Positions 17,945 to 27,691 of a stretch of 64,000 nt of DNA are shown in pieces. A program made the position numbers and the translations under genes. Numbering within the stretch: position 1 is the first letter of the stretch; the number at the start of each line of letters is the position of its first letter. The DNA comes from Microbacterium immunditiarum. GTDB taxonomy: Bacteria; Actinomycetota; Actinomycetes; Actinomycetales; Microbacteriaceae. Under the pieces are notes generated by a model. That model was not told the origin of the DNA. It saw only the letters and a list, made by a program, of their open reading frames with translations, and searched no databases. Where the stretch lies: positions 1,302,001 to 1,366,000 of the forward strand of contig NZ_JACCBV010000001.1 in NCBI RefSeq assembly GCF_013409785.1. Reading direction: 5' to 3'.

Positions 17945-19198
17945 TCAGGAGCCGGGCGCCCCTGGCCACGTCTTGCCCGCCCAAGGGTCGTAGTCCGCGA
18001 GGAGCGCCTCCTGCAGCGGACGCTGCTCCTCGGGGACGTGCTGCAGGTTCACGCGCACGCGATACCAGATCGAGCTCGACCCGCGCATGCCGTCGACGAG
18101 AACGTCTGCGGGGCTGAGCTTCTCGGCCGCCGCCGGATGCTTCGCCCTCCACTCCTCGAGCGCGGCCATCGCCTCGGGCTTCGTCTCGGTGCGGGCGATC
18201 TCGATGAGGGGCATCGTCGACACGCGGCGCCCGTCGCCGGTGCCCGCCGAGCCGCGCGGCGCACGCTCGGCCGGTCCGAGCTCCGCCGCGAGCTCGAGCA
18301 GCCCGTCGAGGACGCCCACCTCGTCGTCGAGGCCTGCGTGCGGGTCGCCGATCGCCGCGAACCGCTCGAGCACCGTCGCCACCGTGAACTCCTCGGGGCG
18401 GCTCGAGCGCACCTCGCTCCACGCGAGCGGCGTCGACACCCGCGCATCCGGCAGCGGTCTGATGGAGTACGCGGACGCCACGGTCCGGTCCTTCGCGTTC
18501 TGGTTGAAGTCCACGAACACGCTCTCTCCGCGCTCCTCCTTCCACCAGCGCGCCGTGGCGAGGCCGGGTGCGCGGTCCTCGACTTCGCGCGCGAGCGCCT
18601 CGGCGGCGAGCCGCACGTCCTTGAACTCCCAGCGCGGCTCGATGCGCACGAGGATGTGCAGGCCGCGCGATCCGCTCGTCTTCGGCCACCCCACGAGGCC
18701 GCGCTCGTCGAGCACCTCCTGCGCGACGTATGCGACGTCGACGATCTGCGACCAGTCGACCCCCGGCATCGGATCGAGATCGACGCGCAGCTCGTCGGGG
18801 TGGTCGAGGTCCTCGGCGCGCACGGCGTGCGGGTTGAGGTCGAGACATCCGAGATTGATGATCCACGCGAGCCCCGCCGCATTGCGCACCACGGCCTCTT
18901 CGGCCGATGTGCCGCGCGCGTAATGGAGCGTCGCGGTATCGATGAAGTCGGGGTGGTTCTCGGGTACGCGCTTCTGGAAGAACGCCTCCTTGTCGATGCC
19001 CTTCACGAAACGCTTGAGCACCATCGGGCGTCCGCCCGCGCCGCGCAGCGCACCGTCGGCGACCGCGAGGTAGTACTCGACGAGGTCCAGTTTCGTGAGG
19101 CTCGGTCCGGGGAACACGATCTTGTCTGGGTGCGAGACGCGCACCTCGTGTCCGTTCGCCTCGACGAAGGTCTCCGCTCTGCCTGCCACCCTCGCCAC
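17945..19198 (-). CDS. Stand-alone LigD polymerase domain (NHEJ primase-polymerase)
   Basis: The protein has 417 residues. The AEP-type catalytic pair is VDLDP (Asp140, Asp142) with a third Asp at 230 in VFVDFNQN. TSGSRGLHI (174-182) binds the nucleotide. YSIRPLP follows. No ligase or 3'-phosphoesterase domain is present, so it is the separate-gene form known in many actinobacteria. The family adds ribonucleotides at double-strand breaks together with Ku and a ligase; neither is in this window. A C-terminal ~120 residue tail ends in DYDPWAGKTWPG. Confidence 0.9.
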   Translation of the reverse strand: MARVAGRAETFVEANGHEVRVSHPDKIVFPGPSLTKLDLVEYYLAVADGALRGAGGRPMVLKRFVKGIDKEAFFQKRVPENHPDFIDTATLHYARGTSAEEAVVRNAAGLAWIINLGCLDLNPHAVRAEDLDHPDELRVDLDPMPGVDWSQIVDVAYVAQEVLDERGLVGWPKTSGSRGLHILVRIEPRWEFKDVRLAAEALAREVEDRAPGLATARWWKEERGESVFVDFNQNAKDRTVASAYSIRPLPDARVSTPLAWSEVRSSRPEEFTVATVLERFAAIGDPHAGLDDEVGVLDGLLELAAELGPAERAPRGSAGTGDGRRVSTMPLIEIARTETKPEAMAALEEWRAKHPAAAEKLSPADVLVDGMRGSSSIWYRVRVNLQHVPEEQRPLQEALLADYDPWAGKTWPGAPGS

Positions 19199-19273
19199 GC
19201 TAGCGAGGGCCGGATGCCGCGGCCAGGGCCTTGCACGGGTTCACGCCCCGCCCCACCGCCGACCCCCACCGAT

Positions 19274-19353
19274 GTCGAGTGCACGACATCGCGTCGAGTG
19301 CACGACGAAGCCGCGCAGGCAAGCCGTGCAGTCGACGGCAAGCCGTGCACTCG
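19274..19353. repeat. Intergenic GTGCAC repeat cluster
   Basis: GTCGAGTGCACGAC occurs at 19274-19287 and again at 19293-19306. GGCAAGCCGTGCA occurs at 19318-19330 and again at 19337-19349. CGTGCACTCG at 19344-19353 is the reverse complement of the CGAGTGCACG core of the first pair. The block is thus two direct repeats in mutually inverted orientation, in the 248-bp gap between ligD-like and Bax-inhibitor genes. It resembles a REP-like element. Confidence 0.6.
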
Positions 19354-19397
19354 GCGAAGAGGGAAAGGAGGGAGGGAGGAGGGTGCGGCGAACACGA

Positions 19398-19430
19398 CGA
19401 AGGGGCCGCCCGAACCGGGCGACCCCTTCG
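19398..19430. terminator. Hairpin terminator downstream of the Bax-inhibitor gene
   Basis: CGAAGGGG-C-CGCCCG (19398-19412) pairs with CGGGCG-A-CCCCTTCG (19416-19430) with a short AAC loop. It lies just past the 3' end of the leftward gene at 19447. Confidence 0.65.
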
Positions 19431-19446
19431 TGAAGGAACCGGAGCG

Positions 19447-20364
19447 TCAGCCGTCGCCGCGCGCGATGGCGAGGATGCGCAGGATCTCGATGTAGAGCCA
19501 GACGACCGTCACCATGATGCCGAAGCCGCCGAGCCAGCCGTACTGACGCGGGGCGCCGTTGCGCACGCCCTGCTGGATCTGGTCGAAGTCGAGCACGAGC
19601 GAGTACGCCGCCATGATCACAACCAGCACGCCGATGATGAGCCCGAGCGGGATGCCCGCGACCTCCTGGCTCAGGAGGCCGAAAGCGCCACCCGCGATCG
19701 GCACGTTGAAGATCATGAGGCCGACGTTGATCAGCGAGAACACGAGGTAGCCGATCATCGCGATCATGAAGACCTTCGTCGCGCGCTTGGACGCGCGGAC
19801 CTTGCCGCTCGCGAAGAGAGCCAGGGTCACGCCGACGACGGCGAGGGTGGCGAGCGTCGCCTGGATGACGATGCCGGCCCAGATCATCTCGAAGAACGCC
19901 GAGATGCCGCCGACGAAGAGTCCTTCGAACGCCGCGTACGCGAAGATGAGCGCGGGGCGCACCTTCTTGCGCGACGTGAAGATCACGACCATCGCGAGGA
20001 TGAACCCGCCGAACGCGCCGATGAGCCACGGCGCGATGTTCGGGCTCGGGTTCGCCGCTGTGACGCCTGCCATCGTCCAGACCCAGCCGGCGACCGCGGT
20101 CACCAGCAGGATCGCGAACAGGCCGAGGGTCTTCCAGACGGTGTCCTCCACCGTCATGCGACCGGTTTCGACCGCACCGGCCGGCGGGGCCGCGAAGGCT
20201 CCCTCGAGCTGCGCGTTGGCTGCGGCATCCGTCGCCGCGTGCTGTGCCGACGAGACCTGGGTCGGACCGCCGATGGTCGCCGCTTGTGGTCCGCCGGGGT
20301 AGGACTGCACGGCGCGCTGGTCCTGGAACGCCGGGTTGTTAAATGCGGGGTTGTTGAGGGCCAC
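19447..20364 (-). CDS. Bax inhibitor-1/YccA-like membrane protein
   Basis: The protein has 305 residues. A hydrophilic N-terminus opens with the repeated peptide LNNPAFNNPAF, then Ala/Gly/Pro-rich sequence to about residue 65, then seven hydrophobic helices typical of the Bax1-I family (PF12811 type). The ending LYIEILRILAIARGDG is typical of the actinobacterial group. The GTG at 20364 was chosen because the conserved NNPAF start follows and GGAG lies upstream. Function in bacteria is poorly defined; the relatives are pH-dependent cation leak channels. Confidence 0.87.
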   Translation of the reverse strand: MALNNPAFNNPAFQDQRAVQSYPGGPQAATIGGPTQVSSAQHAATDAAANAQLEGAFAAPPAGAVETGRMTVEDTVWKTLGLFAILLVTAVAGWVWTMAGVTAANPSPNIAPWLIGAFGGFILAMVVIFTSRKKVRPALIFAYAAFEGLFVGGISAFFEMIWAGIVIQATLATLAVVGVTLALFASGKVRASKRATKVFMIAMIGYLVFSLINVGLMIFNVPIAGGAFGLLSQEVAGIPLGLIIGVLVVIMAAYSLVLDFDQIQQGVRNGAPRQYGWLGGFGIMVTVVWLYIEILRILAIARGDG

Positions 20365-20506
20365 TGCTCTCACACTCCAAGATCGGGATAGGACAGCTGA
20401 GCGCTGTTGATCAACGATATCGGACCTTCGAGGGGGCTGAACCCTGCGTGGCTGTGAGAAGGCCATGACCGGATGCCGCGCCGGCGGCCCTGCGACAGTC
20501 CGCTTG

Positions 20507-20512
20507 TAGCCT
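20507..20512 (+). promoter_or_regulatory. -10 box, leaderless
   Basis: TAGCCT, 6 nt before the GTG at 20519. Confidence 0.5.
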
Positions 20513-20518
20513 GAAACC

Positions 20519-21529
20519 GTGCCTCGTCGGTGTCCGCTCGTGATCGGACACCGCGGTGCGCCCGGGTACCGTCCGGAGCACTCGCGCTCGTCGTACGATC
20601 TCGCACTCGCGATGGGCGTAGACGCGGTCGAGCCCGACATCGTCGTGTCGAAGGATGGCGTGCTCGTCGTGCGCCACGAGAACGAGATCTCGGGCACGAC
20701 GGATGTCGCGACGCGCCCGGAGTTCGCCGATCGGCACACCACGAAGTCGGTCGACGGCGTCTCGCTCACCGGCTGGTTCACGGAGGACTTCACGTGGGAC
20801 GAGCTCGCCACGCTCCGCTGCCGCGAGCGCCTGCCGGAGCTGAGGACGGTGAGCGCGTCGTTCGACGATCGTCAGCCCGTGCTGCGGCTGCGCGACGTGC
20901 TGGACCTCGTGCGAGACGCGTCGCTCGAGCAGGGACGCGAGATCGGGGTCGTGCTCGAGATCAAGCACGCCACCTATATGGAGGCGCTCGGGTGGGATCT
21001 CGCGGAGCTCATCGAGACCGAGCTGCGCGATGCGGGGTGGGCGGATGGGCGGCATCCGCTCGTGATCGAGGCATTCGAGGCGACGATCCTCGACGGCCTG
21101 CGGGAGCGCGGCATCCGAGGCTCGTACATCTACCTCATCGAGGCGAGCGGCAAGCCCTACGACCTCGTCGCGCGCCTCGGCCGGGGCGCGCCCACGTACA
21201 AGCGCGAGATCAGCCCCGCCGGGCTCGACGCGCTCGTCGGGCGCGTCGACGGCATCAGCGTCGACAAGCGGCTGATCCTCGCCCCGGACCGGTGGGGCCG
21301 CACGTCGGGCCCTGCGCCGCTCGTGAGCGAGGCGCGCGAGCGGGGCCTGCGGATCTTCACGTGGACGGTGCGTCCCGAGAACGCGTTCCTCATCGGGCAG
21401 TTCCGTGGGCACGGCGGCAAGGCCGCGTTCGGCGACTACGAGGGGGAGTGGGGCGTCATCCGCGATGCGGCGCTCGACGGGGTCTTCGTCGACCACCCGG
21501 ACCTGGGCGTCGCGTTCTTCGGCTCGTAG
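20519..21529 (+). CDS. Glycerophosphodiester phosphodiesterase
   Basis: The protein has 336 residues. The catalytic HRGAPGYRPEHS near the N-terminus and EPDIVVSKDGVLVVRHE supply the two His and the acidic metal ligands of the GDPD TIM barrel. ILEIK-like VLEIKHATY follows. There is no signal peptide, so it acts in the cytoplasm on glycerophosphodiesters to give glycerol 3-phosphate plus alcohol. GTG start sits 6 nt after a TAGCCT box. Stand-alone gene. Confidence 0.9.
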   Translation: MPRRCPLVIGHRGAPGYRPEHSRSSYDLALAMGVDAVEPDIVVSKDGVLVVRHENEISGTTDVATRPEFADRHTTKSVDGVSLTGWFTEDFTWDELATLRCRERLPELRTVSASFDDRQPVLRLRDVLDLVRDASLEQGREIGVVLEIKHATYMEALGWDLAELIETELRDAGWADGRHPLVIEAFEATILDGLRERGIRGSYIYLIEASGKPYDLVARLGRGAPTYKREISPAGLDALVGRVDGISVDKRLILAPDRWGRTSGPAPLVSEARERGLRIFTWTVRPENAFLIGQFRGHGGKAAFGDYEGEWGVIRDAALDGVFVDHPDLGVAFFGS

Positions 21530-21538
21530 CGCGGCGCC

Positions 21539-22213
21539 TCAGTCGGACTCGATCGCGGTCGTGTGGTGGGGCACGCCGACCGGCTTCGACTCGCTCGACC
21601 CGCGCTGGCGCAGGAAGATCGACAGCGCGATCATCGCGCCCACCGCGAGGAACTCGGACTGCCAGTTCTGAAGCGTGCGCGACCAGAAGTCCGGCGTGCC
21701 GAGGTACTCGAGCCACGTGATCGGCGGCTGGCCGTGCAGCGCGTTCTCGGAGTTCATGACGACCGTGCCGGCGAGGGATTGCGCGAGCCACGACAGCACG
21801 AACACCGTGCCCATCACGAGCAGGAGCGAGTTCGAGAACACGACCTGTCGGAGTCCGCGAGCGCGTGCCCACGACGGCGAGTCCTCGAGCGCGTGCTCGC
21901 CGACCTTCTGCTCCTCGTCCGTTCCGACACCCTCGTCGCCGGGCTTCTTCGACTCGGGCGAGCCGCGCTGGACGAGCCAGATCGTCGCGGCGATGAAGAG
22001 GAAGAATTGGAGGAACTCGGACTGCCAGTTCTCGGCGACATCGACGACGAACTCCGACGAGGTGACGAACGATCCGAACGATACGAGCGCCTGTCCGTGC
22101 TCCCGCAGCTCCTCGTTGTGTTCGAGATACCCGGCGATCGACTGGCCGATGAGCGTGACGAGGAACAGTGCGCCGAACAGGATGCTGAGGCCGTTGTCTC
22201 TGAGCGGGCGCAC
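21539..22213 (-). CDS. DUF6766 family membrane protein with internal duplication
   Basis: The protein has 224 residues. Two related halves are visible: NWQSEFLQFFLFIAATIWLV followed by QRGSPESK in the first, and NWQSEFLAVGAMIALSIFLR followed by QRGSSESK in the second, each preceded by another helix. This gives four helices with a charged linker of about 30 residues between the halves. Function unknown. It begins with a GTG 4 nt after the stop of a 41-residue membrane peptide on the same strand, suggesting the two are made together. Confidence 0.8.
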   Translation of the reverse strand: MRPLRDNGLSILFGALFLVTLIGQSIAGYLEHNEELREHGQALVSFGSFVTSSEFVVDVAENWQSEFLQFFLFIAATIWLVQRGSPESKKPGDEGVGTDEEQKVGEHALEDSPSWARARGLRQVVFSNSLLLVMGTVFVLSWLAQSLAGTVVMNSENALHGQPPITWLEYLGTPDFWSRTLQNWQSEFLAVGAMIALSIFLRQRGSSESKPVGVPHHTTAIESD

Positions 22214-22217
22214 GCGA

Positions 22218-22343
22218 TCACCGCCCCGTGAGCGGAACGATGATCATGTAGGCGAGCCCGACGGCGAGCACCGCGATCCACGACCAGAACACGGCGGCCT
22301 CGCCGACTCGCGCTCCTTCTTCTTCCGGGGTGAAGTGCGCCAC
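22218..22343 (-). CDS. Small single-pass membrane protein
   Basis: A 41-residue open frame from GTG at 22343: HFTPEEEGARVGEAAVFWSW then a hydrophobic helix (IAVLAVGLAYMIIVPLTG) and R at the end. The strongly acidic N-terminus followed by one clean transmembrane helix and the 4-bp spacing to the DUF6766 gene argue that it is real. It resembles the short companion peptides found beside other membrane proteins. No family recognised. Confidence 0.6.
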   Translation of the reverse strand: MAHFTPEEEGARVGEAAVFWSWIAVLAVGLAYMIIVPLTGR

Positions 22344-22479
22344 GATGCCGCCTTTCGCCGCGAGTCCCGCGCGGATGCGGGACCACCACAGTCTTGATCC
22401 TGGGCCCGATCGGCGGGGCGAGGCAGGCCATTGACACGTGCTCGGGGAAGGGATACCGCCCGCTGCGGCATCCGCCCCC

Positions 22480-22806
22480 TCACAGTGCGTCCATGTCCCA
22501 GTCGATCATGCGTCCTGGGTCGGCGGGTTGCGGGCGCAGGCGGCGCATGCGCGCCCGGAGACGCTCGACGACGACGTCGTCCACGAGTTCGTCCTGACCG
22601 TCCTCGTGGGTGCTCTTTGCGACGATCTGACTCGACGGCCCGACGAGGAACACCGCGCTCCCCGCGGATCCGTCCTTCTCCCGGATCGGGATCTCGACGC
22701 TCTCGGCTGTCCCCACCGAAGCCAGCGCCTGGCTGTAGTCGACGAGTGCGAGAGCGATGTCGTCCCCGGTGAGGTACTCGCTTCCCGCATAGATCAAGAG
22801 CTTCAT
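22480..22806 (-). CDS. Hypothetical protein, 108 residues
   Basis: Begins MKLLIYAGSEYLTGDDIALA and contains an alternating alpha/beta pattern: a first strand KLLIYAG, helix ALALVDYSQALAS, strand ESVEIPI, strand SAVFLVGPSSQIVAKS and an Arg-rich helix ERLRARMRRLRP. I do not recognise a family. It diverges from ppsA, and a DosR-like box (22886-22899) lies between them 80 bp from this start, so it may belong to the same regulon. Confidence 0.65.
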   Translation of the reverse strand: MKLLIYAGSEYLTGDDIALALVDYSQALASVGTAESVEIPIREKDGSAGSAVFLVGPSSQIVAKSTHEDGQDELVDDVVVERLRARMRRLRPQPADPGRMIDWDMDAL

Positions 22807-22885
22807 GCATCGTGCCTAACAGGGGACCGGGCGGATGCGTGTGGCCCTTGCAAGGCGTGATCGCATCTGTTACCCGCCGCAGCGG

Positions 22886-22899
22886 GACCAACGACCCAC
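22886..22899. promoter_or_regulatory. DosR-type box upstream of ppsA
   Basis: GGGACCAACGACCC, an imperfect 14-bp palindrome matching the mycobacterial DosR core GGGAC-N4-GNCCC style. It lies 54 bp before the ppsA ATG. Confidence 0.65.
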
Positions 22900-22953
22900 T
22901 CTTCGCCGCGCGATTCCGCGAGCGTGGAGGTATATCGGATCGAGGAGGACCGC

Positions 22954-25359
<2,406 letters not shown>

Positions 25360-25387
25360 CGTCAGGGGATCGCGAACGCGAGCGAAC

Positions 25388-25415
25388 ACGCGCGGCGCCT
25401 GATGGCGCCGCGCGT
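25388..25415. terminator. Strong bidirectional hairpin terminator
   Basis: ACGCGCGGCGCC (25388-25399), loop TGAT, GGCGCCGCGCGT (25404-25415): a perfect 12-bp stem between the convergent ppsA and flavodoxin-like genes. Confidence 0.75.
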
Positions 25416-25434
25416 GGTCATGTCGGCCGGGCGT

Positions 25435-25983
25435 TCATCGGGCCGCGGCCGGCGAGAGCAAGGCGGCGAGCTGTACGCCCCAGCCCCGCGCGCGCTCGAT
25501 CTCACCCGGCACGAGGTGGCTCTTGCGGTCGACGAGGAAGCTCATCGGCTCGGCGAGCCGCTCCGATCCGAGCTTCGTCAGCCGCTTGTCGATACCCGCG
25601 GCCGCCGATCCGGTGAAGATGCGGGGCATGTCCGCGCGCGTGTCGAACGCGGCGTGCCGCGTGACTCGCGGCTCGCTCTTGAGCCACTCGCGGATGCCGG
25701 CTCCGTCGAAGCCGGGCTCGAGCTCGAGGTGCATCTCCTCCTTCGCGACCCAGGTCGCCGCGTCCGCACGCGACTCGGGGCGGCTCAGGCCGTGTGCGTG
25801 GGTCGGGCCGCCGACGACCAGTAGGGCGACGTCGTCGGGGACGTTCCCCGCATCGGCCACCCGGGTGACCGTGACGTCATGGGTCGCGCGGATGCCGTCG
25901 GCGATCGCCTCGGCGATGCGTCGGGTGCCGCCGAACATCGACTCGTACACGATCAGGACCGTACCGGCTGGTGTCTCGTTCAT
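25435..25983 (-). CDS. Flavodoxin-like protein
   Basis: The protein has 182 residues. LIVYESMFGGTRRIAEAIADG is the FMN-phosphate-binding opening of the flavodoxin fold, and LLVVGGPTHAHGLSRPESR provides the second flavin loop. The C-terminal region is helical and charged. GAAGGAG precedes the ATG at 25983. It diverges from the universal stress protein gene; the DosR-like box at 26096 lies between them, 113 bp from this start. Likely an electron carrier or flavin-dependent stress protein; partner unknown. Confidence 0.85.
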   Translation of the reverse strand: MNETPAGTVLIVYESMFGGTRRIAEAIADGIRATHDVTVTRVADAGNVPDDVALLVVGGPTHAHGLSRPESRADAATWVAKEEMHLELEPGFDGAGIREWLKSEPRVTRHAAFDTRADMPRIFTGSAAAGIDKRLTKLGSERLAEPMSFLVDRKSHLVPGEIERARGWGVQLAALLSPAAAR

Positions 25984-26095
25984 GGTGTGCTCCTTCGATG
26001 GGCTCTTGTCCGATCGCCGCCCATCCGACGTGCGACGTCGTTCATGACACTCCTTCGTCTCGAGGTCATTCCACCGGCGCAGCGGGCGATCCGAC

Positions 26096-26109
26096 GGGAC
26101 CAACGGCCC
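26096..26109. promoter_or_regulatory. DosR-type box upstream of the universal stress protein gene
   Basis: GGGACCAACGGCCC, 57 bp before the ATG at 26167 and close to a TAGCCT -10 box (26133-26138). Confidence 0.65.
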
Positions 26110-26166
26110 ATTTCGCGGGGACGCTCCCGACGTAGCCTCGCGATGGAAGCAGCGAGGAGGCCACTG

Positions 26167-27015
26167 ATGGAACGCATCGTCATCGGCTACGACGGCAGCC
26201 CGGCATCCGTAACGGCTCTGTCATGGGTTGCCGCGCGCGCGGCGCGAGAGGACGCCGCTGTCGATGTCGTGAACGTCGTGTCGCGATCGGATAAGGAGCG
26301 AGCAGCGTCCCTCGACGTGCTGGGCGACGCCGAGGTGTACCTCCGCGAACGCGTGTCCGGAATCGAGGTGGAGCTGCATCGCCTCGAGGGCGGCATCGCC
26401 GACGAGCTCACCGAATTCGCCGACGAAGCGGATCTGCTCGTGGTCGGAGTGACCCCGGGCCGTCCCATCCGCGCGGCGGTCGCGGGTGCCGTCCCGCTGC
26501 GCCTCAGCACGCGCGCCCGCGTCCCGGTCGCGCTCGTGCCCGCCGGGTGGGTGGAAGGCGACGAGCCGGCCACGGTCGGCATCGCCGACGACGACTCGTC
26601 CGACGCCGCGCTCGCCTTCGCAACGAGGGAGGCGCGACGGACCGGCATGCCCCTGCGTCTCGTGCACGCGTGGCTCATGCCGACGCCTGCGTTCTACGGC
26701 AGCACGGCGCTCGTCGAGACGCCCGAGACCGTGATGGCGGCGCACCGCGCCGTCCTCGACGAGGCGCTCACGTGGGTGCTCGAGCGCAGCTCGACGATGT
26801 CGATCCAGACCGAGCTCGTCCGCGACAGCCGCTCCGCCGCGCTGCTGCGGTACTCGGGGCGGTCGTCGATGCTCGTCATCGGAACCCACCACCGCGGAAT
26901 GGTCGCCGGCAGCCTGCTCGGCTCGGTCGCGCAGGAGATCCTGTGGCACGCCGAGTGCCCGGTCGTCGTGGTCCCGAACGAGGCCGGCGTGGAGCGGTTC
27001 GAAGAGTTCGCCTGA
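26167..27015 (+). CDS. Universal stress protein with tandem UspA domains
   Basis: The protein has 282 residues, two UspA domains (about 1-135 and 140-275). Domain 1 opens ERIVIGYDGSPASVTAL. Domain 2 keeps the ATP-binding pattern G-2x-G-9x-G-S (VIGTHHRGMVAGSLLGSV), so nucleotide binding is likely. Tandem Usp proteins of this size are classic DosR-regulon members in mycobacteria. GAGGAGG precedes the chosen ATG; another in-frame ATG at 26143 lies close to the predicted transcription start. Convergent with the response regulator gene. Confidence 0.9.
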   Translation: MERIVIGYDGSPASVTALSWVAARAAREDAAVDVVNVVSRSDKERAASLDVLGDAEVYLRERVSGIEVELHRLEGGIADELTEFADEADLLVVGVTPGRPIRAAVAGAVPLRLSTRARVPVALVPAGWVEGDEPATVGIADDDSSDAALAFATREARRTGMPLRLVHAWLMPTPAFYGSTALVETPETVMAAHRAVLDEALTWVLERSSTMSIQTELVRDSRSAALLRYSGRSSMLVIGTHHRGMVAGSLLGSVAQEILWHAECPVVVVPNEAGVERFEEFA

Positions 27016-27028
27016 GCGGATGCCGCAC

Positions 27029-27691
27029 CTACGGCGCGCGGGTCGCGGCGGGTCCCGGCGGATCGCGGTGCTCGAGTTCGAATACAGCGGCTTGTGTGCG
27101 CCGCTCGAGACCGAGCTTCGTCAGCAGCGACGACACGTAGTTCTTGACCGTCTTCTCGGCGATGCCGATCCGTTCGCCGATCTGGCGGTTCGTGAGTCCC
27201 TCGGCGATCAGGTGCAGGATCTGCCGCTCGCGCAGTCCGAGCGACCCGAGCCGGGGGTCTTCGTCGTCGGCGCGCTCGCGGATCTGCTGGGTCGCACGTC
27301 GGACGACACTCTCGTCCATGAGCGACCGCCCGGCGGCGACCGCGCGAATGGACTCGACGAGCCTGTCTCCGCCGATCGTCTTGAGCACGTAGCCGGCAGC
27401 ACCCGCCATCACCGACGCGCTCACCGCGGTGTCGTCGTCGTACGCGGTGAGCATGAGGCACTTCACGTCGGGAACGCGTGACCGGATGTCGCGGCAGAGG
27501 TCGACGCCGTTCCCGTCCGGCAGCCTCACGTCGAGCACGGCGACGTCGGGCCGCGTCGCCTCGATTCGGCCGATCGCCTGCCGCGCGGTGCCGGCTTCGC
27601 CGATGACCTCGAGATCGTGCTGTGACCGGATCAGGTCTGCGAGGCCGCGACGCACGATCTCATGGTCGTCGACGAGGAAGACATCGATCAC
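27029..27691 (-). CDS. DosR/DevR-like NarL-family response regulator
   Basis: The protein has 220 residues. The receiver domain opens VIDVFLVDDHEIVRRGL, with the phosphoacceptor Asp54 in VLDVRLPDGNG and Lys in YVLK. The LuxR-type HTH near the C-terminus contains GLTNRQIGERIGIAEKTVKN, then YVSSLLTKLGLERRTQAAVF. Length, Asp54 position and the VRLPDGNG and LERRTQAAVF stretches match mycobacterial DosR very closely as I know it. GTG start overlaps the histidine kinase stop by 4 nt. It is the probable binder of the GGGACC boxes around it. Confidence 0.92.
   Translation of the reverse strand: MIDVFLVDDHEIVRRGLADLIRSQHDLEVIGEAGTARQAIGRIEATRPDVAVLDVRLPDGNGVDLCRDIRSRVPDVKCLMLTAYDDDTAVSASVMAGAAGYVLKTIGGDRLVESIRAVAAGRSLMDESVVRRATQQIRERADDEDPRLGSLGLRERQILHLIAEGLTNRQIGERIGIAEKTVKNYVSSLLTKLGLERRTQAAVFELEHRDPPGPAATRAP

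Noticed and set aside
22379..22384. A further DosR-type box before the DUF6766 pair
   Set aside because: GGGACC is present but the second half (N5-CCC) is missing; only a half site.
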